Positions 9,521 through 17,275 of a DNA stretch of 64,000 bases are shown piece after piece; within the stretch, counting starts at the first letter, position 1, and each line of letters opens with the position of its first letter. The translations under genes were made by a program, and so were the position numbers. The notes beneath the pieces were generated by a model. It was not told the DNA's origin. It did not search any database and saw nothing but the letters and a program-made list of their open reading frames with translations. The stretch spans positions 62,001 through 126,000 of the forward strand of contig NZ_BONX01000018.1 of assembly GCF_016862935.1 (NCBI RefSeq), read 5' to 3'. The DNA comes from Plantactinospora mayteni. GTDB lineage: Bacteria > Actinomycetota > Actinomycetes > Mycobacteriales > Micromonosporaceae.

Positions 9521-9574
9521 TCGGGCGCGGCGAGGTCAGGCCAGGACAGGACAGACCGGACCCGGGGAGCGTGG

Positions 9575-9946
9575 ATGACCCCTCCTGACGACCGGAGCCG
9601 CGAATACCGCGACTCGGCGCTGCGGCCGTACGTGCTGACGAAGGGGCGGGCCCGCCCGTCGCGTAACACGATCAGTGTCGACACGCTGCTGATCGCGACC
9701 GATCCGGCGCCTCCGCTGCCGATCTCGGCCGGTCGTCAGGAACGTGCCCTGCTGGCGATGTGCCGGGGACTGCTCTCCCTGGTCGAGGTCGCCGCCCGGC
9801 TGGAGTTGCCGGTCAGTGTCGTACGCGTGCTCGCCAGCGACCTGGTCGACTCCGGCCACCTGACCGCGCGGGCCGGAAGTCCCCGCTCCGCGCAGCTTCC
9901 CCGGGAACTACTGCAAGAGGTGCTGAATGGTCTCCGTGCGCTCTGA
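9575..9946 (+). CDS. cvnC: DUF742 protein of conservon (CvnC)
   Basis: A 123-residue DUF742 protein, the third member of every conservon. It shows a conserved RPYVLTKGRARPSRNTISVDTLL start and a winged-helix-like centre (LSLVEVAARLELPVSVVRVLASDLVDSGHL) ending with the typical ...EVLNGLRAL. The helix-turn-helix-like region suggests protein or DNA contact, but the function is not established. GGGGAG precedes the ATG. The 3' end overlaps cvnD by 20 nt, so the two are co-translated. Confidence 0.9.
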   Translation: MTPPDDRSREYRDSALRPYVLTKGRARPSRNTISVDTLLIATDPAPPLPISAGRQERALLAMCRGLLSLVEVAARLELPVSVVRVLASDLVDSGHLTARAGSPRSAQLPRELLQEVLNGLRAL

Positions 9947-10571
9947 CGGCTACCTGCCCGGGACAGTGACCAAGTCGGTGAAGATCCTGGTGGTCGGCAG
10001 CTTCGGGGTCGGCAAGACCACCCTGATCGGCGCGGTCAGCGAGATCAGCCCGCTGCGTACCGAGGAGATCGTCACCCAGGTCAGCGAGGGGGTGGACGAC
10101 CTCGCCGGGGTCGACGACAAGCGCACCACCACCGTGGCGATGGACTTCGGCCGGATCACCCTCGACGACACCCTGGCGCTGTACCTCTTCGGCACCCCGG
10201 GGCAGCGGCGGTTCTGGGACCTGTGGGAGGGGCTCGCCGAGGGCGCCGCCGGGGTCCTGGTGCTGGTCGACACCCGGCCCGGTCGGCTGGAGGCGAGCTT
10301 CGAGGTCTTCGACCAGTTGGAGATCGGCACCGAGCTGCCGTTCGTGGTGGCGGTCAACCACTTCCCGGACACGGTGCCGCACTCCGCCGACGAGCTGCGT
10401 ACCGCCCTGGACCTGCTGCCGGATACGCCGGTCCTGGACTGCGACGCCCGGGACCGCGGCTCCGCGCTGGCCGCGTTGACGACCCTCGTCCAGTACGCCG
10501 TCGACACCTCGGCCACCGGGCCGGCTGACGCCCCGCAGCACCTTCCCGTCTCCCAGGAAATGGTCTCGTGA
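9927..10571 (+). CDS. cvnD: Conservon small GTPase (CvnD)
   Basis: A 214-residue Ras-like/MglA-like GTP-binding protein. The P-loop is GSFGVGKTT (about residues 25-33); switch I carries the conserved threonines of KRTTTVAMDF; G3 is the conservon variant FGTPGQRRFWD in place of DxxG; and the base-recognition motif is degenerate (AVNHFP where NKxD is usual). Known CvnD9 hydrolyses GTP and interacts with the other Cvn proteins. The start ATG lies inside cvnC. The stop overlaps the P450 start (GTGA), so the five genes form one tightly coupled operon. Confidence 0.92.
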   Translation: MVSVRSDGYLPGTVTKSVKILVVGSFGVGKTTLIGAVSEISPLRTEEIVTQVSEGVDDLAGVDDKRTTTVAMDFGRITLDDTLALYLFGTPGQRRFWDLWEGLAEGAAGVLVLVDTRPGRLEASFEVFDQLEIGTELPFVVAVNHFPDTVPHSADELRTALDLLPDTPVLDCDARDRGSALAALTTLVQYAVDTSATGPADAPQHLPVSQEMVS

Positions 10572-11842
10572 CAACCTCTGCCGCGATCGAGAGCCCCGCC
10601 GCCCGCAAGCCGCTGGCCGAGCTGACCGGACTGATGCCGCTGGCCGCCACCACCGCCTGCCCCGACCCGCAGCACGTCTTCGCCCGGCTCCGGGCCGAGC
10701 ACGGCCCGGTCGCCCCGGTGGAGTTGGAGCCGGGTGTGCACGCCTGGCTGGTCATGGGCTATCCGGAGATCCTCACGGTCACCCGGCAGGAGCAGGTCTA
10801 CTCCTGCGACCCGGACGACTGGGCGGCGCACCACGACGGCAGCCTGCCGGCGGACTCGCTGCTGCGCCCGATGATGTCGCCGTACGACAACGCCTTCTTC
10901 GTCAACGGCGAGCGGCACCGCCGGCTGCGGGCCCCGATCTCCGGTGGGATGGCCGAGATCGACCAGCGGGCGATGCGCCGGTCGGTCGCCGCGCTCTGTA
11001 CCGACGTGATCGGTTCGTTCGCCGGCCGGGGCGAGGCGGACCTGGTCGCCGACTACGCGGCGATCGTCCCGGTACTGGCCGTCGCGGACCGGTTCGGCCT
11101 GGACGCCGTGCAGAGCCACGAACTCCAGGCCGGGCTGGCCGCGATGTTCGCCTGGGGCGCCGACGCGCTGGCCGCCCGGGAGAAGGTCATGAAGATCCTC
11201 GCCGACGTCGTGGCGGCCCGCCGGGCGACCCCGTCGGCCGACCTGACCACATATCTGGCCCAGCACCCGAACCTGCGGGGCGACGCCGAGGTCTACGACA
11301 CCATGGTGTTGATGCTGGTCGCGGCGAACGAGAACACCATGAGCTGCATCGCCCAGACGCTGCGGCTGATGCTCACCGACGAGCGGTTCGCCGGACGGCT
11401 CCGGGGCGGCCGGCTCGGCGTGGACGACGCCATCGACGAGGTGCTGTGGCGGGACCCGCCGATGACGAACGCACCGGCCCGGTACGCGCTGCGCGACACC
11501 GAACTCGCCGGGCAGCCGGTACGGCGCGGCGACGCGATGATCCTCGGGCTGACCGCCGCCAACGCGGACCCCCGGATCCACCCCACCGGTGAGCCGTGGC
11601 GGGAGGTCGGCAACCGGGCGCACCTCTCCTGGGGTGCCGGCCCGCACGCCTGCCCGGCGCAGATCCCGGCCCGGCTGATCGTGCGTACCGCCGTCGAGAC
11701 CGCACTGCACCTGCTGCCCGGGGTACGGCTGGCCATCCCGGCCGAGGAGTTGCAGGCGGTCCCCTCCCCGTGGGGGCGTACCCCGAAGTCGATCCCGGTG
11801 CGGTTCACGCCGGTCCGGCACACCGCCGACGGAGAGTCCTGA
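10568..11842 (+). CDS. cvnE: Conservon cytochrome P450 lacking EXXR (CYP157-like, CvnE)
   Basis: A 424-residue P450. The haem-thiolate loop is SWGAGPHACPAQ with Cys362, and the I-helix has VAANENTMS. The K-helix position that should carry ExxR reads E291-V-L-W294, so the otherwise nearly invariant Arg is Trp. The CYP157 family of conservon P450s in Streptomyces is known for this same loss, with only the Cys strictly kept, so the assignment fits family and context. The residue after the haem Cys is Pro, and Ala replaces the usual Gly two residues after the Cys. The GTG start overlaps the cvnD stop. The substrate is unknown. Conservons often carry P450 partners; here there is one. Confidence 0.9.
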   Translation: MTTSAAIESPAARKPLAELTGLMPLAATTACPDPQHVFARLRAEHGPVAPVELEPGVHAWLVMGYPEILTVTRQEQVYSCDPDDWAAHHDGSLPADSLLRPMMSPYDNAFFVNGERHRRLRAPISGGMAEIDQRAMRRSVAALCTDVIGSFAGRGEADLVADYAAIVPVLAVADRFGLDAVQSHELQAGLAAMFAWGADALAAREKVMKILADVVAARRATPSADLTTYLAQHPNLRGDAEVYDTMVLMLVAANENTMSCIAQTLRLMLTDERFAGRLRGGRLGVDDAIDEVLWRDPPMTNAPARYALRDTELAGQPVRRGDAMILGLTAANADPRIHPTGEPWREVGNRAHLSWGAGPHACPAQIPARLIVRTAVETALHLLPGVRLAIPAEELQAVPSPWGRTPKSIPVRFTPVRHTADGES

Positions 11843-11952
11843 CCAGCCGTTCCGGGTGCACGCCGATGCGCGGGGCGGAGGCGGTGGCAATTCGGCGTCC
11901 ACTGTAGAGGGCGGGCGCGGGGCAGAGCTGGCTATCCGGCGTCCCCTGTGGA

Positions 11953-12585
11953 TTACGGCGCGCCGGCCAGCCGGCGGGTGGTGGCGTGCAGCCCGAAGAG
12001 GGTGTAGCCGACCAGGATCGGGGTCAGCGGCGGCAGCACGAGCACGCAGAGCAGGGTCGCCAGCGCGACGGTGCCGGCGGTGCCGAGCAGGATCACCGGA
12101 CGGTCCCGCCCGGTCTGCGCCGCCGCCCGGAGCGCGTCCCGCCAGCCCTGGCCGCCCCGCTGGCCGAGGCGTACCACGGTCAGCCCGGCGAAGCCGCCGG
12201 CCGCCACCGCCAGCGCGGCGGTGACCAGCACCAGCACCGCGCCGCCGGGTACGACGCCCCGGGTCAGCGCCAGCAGGTTCACCGCGAGTACGACCCCGGC
12301 GACCCCGGCCAGCACGGTCGGCAGGATGCCGGGCAGCACCGCGCGACGGAAGTCCCGCAACACCGGGCGTACCCCCGGCCAGTTCCCGGTCTCGATCCAG
12401 TGGTGCAGCGCGGCGCTGCCGGTGGCGACCGCGGCTCCCGCGGTGACCACCGGCAGCGAGGCGAGCGCGACGACGATGCCGAGCAGCGCCAGGTCACTGG
12501 CGGTGCGGAGCGTCTCCCGCCAGTCCGGCCGGGCCGCCGCCGGCAGCGGCTCCTCCGGCCAGTTCGGGGCGGGTGGCGGGGTCAT
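11953..12585 (-). CDS. DUF624 (YesL-like) membrane protein
   Basis: A 210-residue integral membrane protein with four to five hydrophobic helices: LALLGIVVALASLPVVTAG, ILPTVLAGVAGVVLAVNLLA, AVLVLVTAALAVAAGGFAG, and VILLGTAGTVALATLLCVLV continuing into the last. The overall pattern, including the N-terminal DWRETLRTASDLALLG and the amphipathic GSAALHHWI loop, fits DUF624. B. subtilis yesL, of the same family, sits with rhamnogalacturonan uptake genes, and here it is the last gene of a sugar importer operon. Its ATG overlaps the malG-type stop (ATGA). The role is unproven, perhaps an accessory of the importer. Confidence 0.8.
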   Translation of the reverse strand: MTPPPAPNWPEEPLPAAARPDWRETLRTASDLALLGIVVALASLPVVTAGAAVATGSAALHHWIETGNWPGVRPVLRDFRRAVLPGILPTVLAGVAGVVLAVNLLALTRGVVPGGAVLVLVTAALAVAAGGFAGLTVVRLGQRGGQGWRDALRAAAQTGRDRPVILLGTAGTVALATLLCVLVLPPLTPILVGYTLFGLHATTRRLAGAP

Positions 12586-13487
12586 CCCTTGAGCCCGCTG
12601 GTGTTGATGCCCTCGACCAGCATCCGCTGGAAGGCGATGAAGAAGAGGAACACCGGCAGCAGCGAGAGCAGCGACATCGCGAACATCGGGCCGACCGCGC
12701 TCTGGCTGGTCGAGTCGATGAACAGGGTCAGCGCCACCGGGACCGTGTAGTCCTCCAGGTCGGAGAGGTAGACCAACTGCCGGAAGAAGTCGTTCCAGGT
12801 CCAGATGAACGAGAAGATCGCCGTGGTGACCAGCGCCGGCCGGCTCAGCGGCAGGATGACGTGCCGGAAGATGCCGTACGAGGTGGCGCCGTCGATCTTG
12901 GCTGCCTCGTCCAGTTCGCGCGGGATGCCTCGCATGAACTGCACCATCAGGAAGACGAAGAACGCCTCGGTGGCGAGGAACTGCGGCAACACCAGCGGCA
13001 GGTACGGCCAGGCGGCCCCGACCATCCCGGTCTTCTGGAACAGGATGTACTGCGGCACGATCAGCACGTGCCCGGGGAGCAGCAGCGTACCGATCATGAC
13101 GGCGAACCAGAGCCCGCGCAGCCGGAACCGCAGCCGCGCGAAGGCGTACGCGGCGAGCAGGCACGAAACGCCGTTGCCGACCACGGTGAGCAGGCTGACC
13201 ACCGCGCTGTTCAGGAAGAACCGGCCGAAGTTGACGTCGAAGTTGGTCCAGCCGTCGGCGAAGTTGCCCGGGGTGAACTCCCGAGGCAGCAGCCCGATGT
13301 TGCTGACGATCTCTTCCTGCGACTTGAACGAGGTGCCGACCATCCAGAACAGCGGATAGAGCACCACCGCGAGGATCGCGACCAGGATCAGCAGCCGGAC
13401 CGCCTGCCGGCCGGCACCGCTCGGGCGGCGGCGGGTGGCGGCCGGCGTACCGCCGGGCCGGGGCAGGGTCGGAGTCTGGGCGACCAT
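12582..13487 (-). CDS. Carbohydrate ABC transporter permease (MalG/CUT1 type)
   Basis: A 301-residue inner-membrane permease with six predicted helices. The EAA loop that contacts the ATPase is ELDEAAKIDGATSYGIFRHV, followed by ILPLSRPAL. The ending ...FFIAFQRMLVEGINTSGLKG is a classic CUT1 MalG/UgpE C-terminus. It would form the translocation pore with the adjacent MalF-type protein, for oligosaccharides delivered by the lipoprotein at 14508-15851. The ATG overlaps the upstream stop by one base (TGATG). No ATPase gene is in the operon; the MsiK-like protein at 28107-29198 is the best candidate. Linkage to pectate lyases suggests oligogalacturonides or unsaturated uronides as cargo (inference). 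Confidence 0.93.
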   Translation of the reverse strand: MVAQTPTLPRPGGTPAATRRRPSGAGRQAVRLLILVAILAVVLYPLFWMVGTSFKSQEEIVSNIGLLPREFTPGNFADGWTNFDVNFGRFFLNSAVVSLLTVVGNGVSCLLAAYAFARLRFRLRGLWFAVMIGTLLLPGHVLIVPQYILFQKTGMVGAAWPYLPLVLPQFLATEAFFVFLMVQFMRGIPRELDEAAKIDGATSYGIFRHVILPLSRPALVTTAIFSFIWTWNDFFRQLVYLSDLEDYTVPVALTLFIDSTSQSAVGPMFAMSLLSLLPVFLFFIAFQRMLVEGINTSGLKG

Positions 13488-14470
13488 CAGTTTCCGTCTC
13501 CGTCCGAGTAGTGCACCCAGAACCGGCCGGTGCTGAAGAAGACCACCGTGATCAGGGCGATCGCGACCAGGAAGACCCAGGCCATCGCGGAGGCGTAGCC
13601 CATCTCCAGCTCGGTGAAGCCGGTGATGTAGAGGTTCAGCGTGTACATCAGGGTCGAGTCGACCGGGCCGCCGGTGCCGTTGCTGAGCACGAACGCCGAG
13701 GTGAAGCCCTGGAAACCGTTGATCGTCTCCAGTACCAGGTTGAAGAAGATCACCGGGGAGAGCATCGGCAGCGTGATGTTGACGAACTGCCGGAGCTTGC
13801 CGGCGCCGTCGACCGCCGCCGCCTCGTACAGCTCGGTCGGCACCTGCTTCAGCCCGGCCAGGAAGATCACCATCGGTGCGCCGAACTGCCAGATGGCGAG
13901 CACCATCAGGGTCTCCAGGGACCACTCCGGGTCGTTGACCCACGGCTTGCCCTGGATGCCGAAGAGGCTCAGGAACGAGTTGAACGCGCCGTCCCGGTTG
14001 AACATGCTGACCCAGACGATGGCCAGCGCCACGCTGCCGCCGAGCAGCGACGGCAGATAGAACAGACCCCGGAACAGCCCGACTCCGCGCCAGGCACGGT
14101 TGAGCAGCAGCGCGACCCCGAGCGCCGCGGCCAGTTTCAGGGGTACGGCGATCAGCCCGAACGACAACGTCACCTGCACCGCGTGCCAGTACGACGGGTC
14201 GGCGGTGAACATCCGCTCGTAGTTCGCCAGCCCCACCCACTCGACGTCGGAGAGGTCGGTCAGGATGTCGTAGTTGGTGAAGCTGAGATAGAGCGACAGC
14301 AGCATGGGTATCGCCGTGACGGCCATCAGGCCGAGCAGCCAGGGCGACAGGAAGACGTAACCGGCCAGACCCTCGCCGTGCCGGGTCCGTCCGGGCCTCC
14401 GCGACTTGGCGGAGGCCCGGACGGTTTCCCTGGCCGGCGGAGTCGGGTTGGGCGCCGTGGTCAACGCCAC
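13487..14470 (-). CDS. Carbohydrate ABC transporter permease (MalF/CUT1 type)
   Basis: A 327-residue permease with six helices, starting with GYVFLSPWLLGLMAVTAIPM. The EAA loop is ELYEAAAVDGAGKLRQFVNI, then TLPMLSPVIFF. FTNYDILTDLSDVEWVGLAN is typical of the MalF/UgpA first periplasmic loop. The N-terminal 35 residues are basic and cytoplasmic. The start is GTG at 14470, supported by GGAGAGGAG upstream on the same strand. It partners with the MalG-type permease downstream and is separated from the binding-protein gene by 37 bp. Confidence 0.93.
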   Translation of the reverse strand: MALTTAPNPTPPARETVRASAKSRRPGRTRHGEGLAGYVFLSPWLLGLMAVTAIPMLLSLYLSFTNYDILTDLSDVEWVGLANYERMFTADPSYWHAVQVTLSFGLIAVPLKLAAALGVALLLNRAWRGVGLFRGLFYLPSLLGGSVALAIVWVSMFNRDGAFNSFLSLFGIQGKPWVNDPEWSLETLMVLAIWQFGAPMVIFLAGLKQVPTELYEAAAVDGAGKLRQFVNITLPMLSPVIFFNLVLETINGFQGFTSAFVLSNGTGGPVDSTLMYTLNLYITGFTELEMGYASAMAWVFLVAIALITVVFFSTGRFWVHYSDGDGN

Positions 14471-14507
14471 GAGCCAACTCCTCTCCGAACGTGTGACCGC
14501 GCAGCGG

Positions 14508-15851
14508 CTAGGCGATCGCTGCCTTGGCGGCCTCGTAGTAGGCGGCCGCGGCCTGGGCCGGGGTCTGCCGCCCGTACTGGACCTCCTCGGCGAACTTGAT
14601 CAGCTCCGACCGGACCTTGCTGTGCCCCTTCAGCGGTACCTGCGGGGACGGGCCGAACTTGGCGCCGAGTTCGTTCTCGACCTGGATCGACTGCTTCATC
14701 GCCGGGTCGGTCACCGAGTCGCTGACCGTCTTGCGTACGTCCAGGTTGGACGGCAGGCCACGGTCGGTACCGAGAATCTTGCCGGCCTCCGGGTCGTTGG
14801 CCAGGAAGTTGATCACGTCCACCGCGACGTCGGCCTTCTTGGTCTTGCCGAACACCGAGAAGTACATCGAGGCCCGGGCCCACTGCGCGCTCGGGTCACC
14901 CGGGTACGCGATGACGCCCAGCTCGTCCTTGGTGTTCTTCTTCAGCTCCGGCATCTGGTTGGCCCAGACGAACGACGTACCCGCCTTGCCGGTCACCACG
15001 AGCTGCTTGGTGATGTCGGTGGCGTTGCCCTCGTGGATCACGTCCGGCGTGGGAGTGGCCCCCTGGTCGCGGGCGCCCTTCCACAGCTCGAACCACTTGG
15101 TCAGGTCGTCGGCGGTGAAGCCGAGTTCCTTGCCCTTGTAGAGATCCTTGCCCTGCTGGCGCAGCCAGACCCAGAGCGCCTTGTAGTCGGCGCTCGGGTC
15201 CATCGTGCCGGGAACCTTGGTGACCTTGCTGGCGTTCGCCGCCCAGGCGATGAACGCCTCCCAGGTCATCCCGGTGGTCGGCTCCGGCAGGCTGTGCTTC
15301 TGGAGCAGCGACTTGTTGTAGACCAGGCCCTGGGTGTTCTCCCCGAACGCGACCCCGGCGAGCTTGCCGTCCACCACGCCGTACTGCCAGAGGCTCTCCG
15401 GGAACTTGGAGACGTCGAGCTTGCCGTCGTCCTTGTGCTTGGTCAGGTCGAGCGTGGTACTCCGGGACGCGTACTCGGTGAGGTAGTTGTCGTCGATCTG
15501 GAAGATGTCCGGCGCGTCGCCGCCGGCGGTCAACGTGGCGAGCTTGTCGAAGTAGCCCTGGTTGGCCTGCCAGGTCTTCTTGAACGTCACGTTGGGGTGC
15601 TTGGCGGTGTAGAGCGCCAGGGCCTCCTCGGTGAGCTTTGCGCGCGCCTCCCCGCCCCACCAGAAGATCGAGAGTTCGACCTTGGCGTTCGGGTCGGTGC
15701 TCGCCTCGTCGTCGCCGCCGCAGGCGGTGGCGCCGAGGACGAGGGGAAGGGCGACCATCGCGGCGGTGATCCGGAGCAGGCCTCGACGGTGCAGGGTACG
15801 GTGGCTACGCGCGGCAGGCGCGTTCGCCGTCGGGGGTGTGGCGGGGTGCAT
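14508..15851 (-). CDS. Sugar ABC transporter substrate-binding lipoprotein
   Basis: A 447-residue extracytoplasmic solute-binding protein of the CUT1 family. The long signal peptide (RRGLLRITAAMVALPLVLG) ends in a lipobox, LGATAC, with Cys44 the lipidation site. The mature domain begins with KVELSIFWWGGEARAKLTEE, and later segments (PDIFQIDDNYLTEYA, NKSLLQKHSLPEPTTGMTWE, SKVRSELIKFAEEVQYG) are typical. AAGGAGTGAG precedes the ATG. It is the first gene of the operon downstream of the LacI regulator and presumably delivers pectin-derived oligosaccharides to the two permeases. The ligand is inferred from neighbours only. Confidence 0.93.
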   Translation of the reverse strand: MHPATPPTANAPAARSHRTLHRRGLLRITAAMVALPLVLGATACGGDDEASTDPNAKVELSIFWWGGEARAKLTEEALALYTAKHPNVTFKKTWQANQGYFDKLATLTAGGDAPDIFQIDDNYLTEYASRSTTLDLTKHKDDGKLDVSKFPESLWQYGVVDGKLAGVAFGENTQGLVYNKSLLQKHSLPEPTTGMTWEAFIAWAANASKVTKVPGTMDPSADYKALWVWLRQQGKDLYKGKELGFTADDLTKWFELWKGARDQGATPTPDVIHEGNATDITKQLVVTGKAGTSFVWANQMPELKKNTKDELGVIAYPGDPSAQWARASMYFSVFGKTKKADVAVDVINFLANDPEAGKILGTDRGLPSNLDVRKTVSDSVTDPAMKQSIQVENELGAKFGPSPQVPLKGHSKVRSELIKFAEEVQYGRQTPAQAAAAYYEAAKAAIA

Positions 15852-15870
15852 TTTCGCTCACTCCTTGGCG

Positions 15871-17034
15871 TTAGGAGGCGACACTTTCGGGGGTGGCCGC
15901 GGTCGCGCCGCCCGGGGCCGGATGGCCGTGCGGGCCCGGGCGAGCAGGAGATGCCGCGCCCGGGCGGTCGGCTGTTGCCGCCGTTCCGGGCCGGTCGGCC
16001 GAAGCCGCCGGACCGACGCCCGTCGAGTCGCGGATGACCAACTCGGTCTGCAGGCTTACCTGTGCGGTGGTGCGACGGTCGTCGGCGGTACTGGTCCGTC
16101 CGCCGCCGCGCCCGGCGCGTGCGGTGGAGGAACCGTCGTGTTGCAGGAGCATGTCGACGGCCGTCCGGCCGGCGGCCGCGGTTGGCGTGGCCACCGTCGT
16201 CAATTTGGGCCGGGTGAGCCGGCTCAGCGCGATGTCGTCGATCCCGACGACGCTGATGTCCTGGGGCACCCGTAGCCCGAGCGAGTCCAGCCCTTCCATC
16301 AGGCCGATCGCCATCAGGTCGTTGTAGGCGAGCACGGCGGTGGCGCCGGTCCGGCGGACCTGTTCGGCCATGGCGATGCCGCCGCCCTCGGTGGGCGGGT
16401 TGGGCCCGAGCACGGTCAGGGAGGCGTCCGCGGCCCGGGCGGCGGCGGTGGCCGCCCGGCGGATCTCCCGGTTGGTCCACGAGCCGCGCGGCCCGCCGAG
16501 CAGGGCGAGTTCGCGGTGTCCGAGCCCGGTCAGGTGTTCGACGGCGAGCCGGGCGCCCTGGCCGACGTCCATCACCACGGCCGGCAGGCCGGTGACCTGG
16601 CGGTTGATCACGACCAGCGGCACCTCGCGGCTGAGCTGCTCGATCAGGCTGTTGCTCATCCGTGGGCTGCACAGCAGCACGCCGTCGACCTGCTTGGCCA
16701 GGGCGTGCACCAGGTCCTCCTCGGCCGCCGGGTCCTCATTCGTGTCGGCGATGAAGATGTGGTAGTCGCGCTGCCGGGCCTGGCTCTCCGCCGCCTTGAT
16801 CAGCGGCGGGAAGAACGGGTTGGCGATGTCGGCGATGATCAGGCCGATGTTGTGGGTGCGCCCGGTGATCAGTGCCCGGGCGGCCCGGTTGGGCCGGTAG
16901 CCGAGGTGTTCGGCGCAGGCCAGCACCCGGTTCCGGGTCTCCGGGTTGACCAGGTGTGGGGCCGAGAACGTCCGCGAGACGGTGGAGATGTGCACCCCGG
17001 AGGCCCGCGCGACGTCTCGAATGGTGGCTGGCAC
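15871..17034 (-). CDS. LacI-family transcriptional regulator of the uronate locus
   Basis: A 387-residue LacI/GalR regulator. Residues 1-50 hold the helix-turn-helix and hinge (ATIRDVARASGVHISTVSRT, then RVLACAEHLGYRPNRAARAL), and a periplasmic-binding-protein-like sensor follows (NIGLIIADIANPFFPPLIKA ... GIDDIALSRLTRPKLTTV). The last 55 or so residues are an extra Ala/Pro/Gly/Arg-rich tail (ADRPGTAATADRPGAA). I choose GTG 17034 because AGAGAGGA lies 6 nt upstream on this strand and the family N-terminus starts there; an in-frame TTG at 17085 would add 17 residues. LacI-type palindromes lie upstream (17091-17102, 17150-17165, 17241-17256). Pectin-breakdown intermediates are the probable effectors. 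Confidence 0.9.
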   Translation of the reverse strand: MPATIRDVARASGVHISTVSRTFSAPHLVNPETRNRVLACAEHLGYRPNRAARALITGRTHNIGLIIADIANPFFPPLIKAAESQARQRDYHIFIADTNEDPAAEEDLVHALAKQVDGVLLCSPRMSNSLIEQLSREVPLVVINRQVTGLPAVVMDVGQGARLAVEHLTGLGHRELALLGGPRGSWTNREIRRAATAAARAADASLTVLGPNPPTEGGGIAMAEQVRRTGATAVLAYNDLMAIGLMEGLDSLGLRVPQDISVVGIDDIALSRLTRPKLTTVATPTAAAGRTAVDMLLQHDGSSTARAGRGGGRTSTADDRRTTAQVSLQTELVIRDSTGVGPAASADRPGTAATADRPGAASPARPGPHGHPAPGGATAATPESVAS

Positions 17035-17090
17035 GCGAGTCCTCTCTGTGGCTGCCGGTGTGTCTGCCGTCACTTGGTTGGCCAATTAAT

Positions 17091-17102
17091 GCAAACGGTT
17101 GC
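17091..17102. promoter_or_regulatory. LacI-type operator candidate 1
   Basis: GCAAACGGTTGC: arms GCAA/TTGC around a CG centre with one mismatched pair, the usual LacI/GalR operator shape. It lies 57 bp upstream of the chosen LacI start, in the region shared with the divergent uronate genes, so autoregulation is possible. Confidence 0.5.
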
Positions 17103-17149
17103 TCAGGTGTCAACGGTGCTTGGTTACGGCTCTGTTGCGGTACGCAGCG

Positions 17150-17165
17150 ATGGGAGCACTCCCAT
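17150..17165. promoter_or_regulatory. CebR/CelR-like palindrome
   Basis: ATGGGAGCACTCCCAT: perfect 7-bp arms around CA. The core differs by one base from TGGGAGCGCTCCCA, the operator known for CebR (Streptomyces) and CelR (Thermobifida), LacI-family regulators of cello-oligosaccharide use. It lies in the divergent promoter region between the LacI gene and the Gfo/Idh gene. Confidence 0.55.
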
Positions 17166-17240
17166 AGTTACAAATTTGGATAAAGGCCGCAGCTTTGCTA
17201 CGGGTCGTTGACGGCCGCCCGGCGTGCGTGGTTACTTCTC

Positions 17241-17256
17241 CTGCAAACCTTTGCAG
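17241..17256. promoter_or_regulatory. LacI-type operator candidate 2
   Basis: CTGCAAACCTTTGCAG: perfect 7-bp arms around CC, close to the TGCAAA-N2-TTTGCA shape of LacI/CRE sites. It sits 5 bp before the GGAGG ribosome-binding site of the Gfo/Idh gene, so a bound repressor would block transcription of the uronate operon. Confidence 0.6.
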
Positions 17257-17275
17257 CCAACGGAGGCGAGCTGGG

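Noticed and set aside
7590-11842. Secondary-metabolite tailoring cluster around the P450
   Set aside because: The P450 is embedded in a complete conservon and lacks EXXR; no polyketide, peptide or terpene synthase is nearby.
17078-17085. TTGGCCAA as a separate operator
   Set aside because: Eight-base self-complementary words are common by chance and it is not part of the longer LacI-type palindromes.
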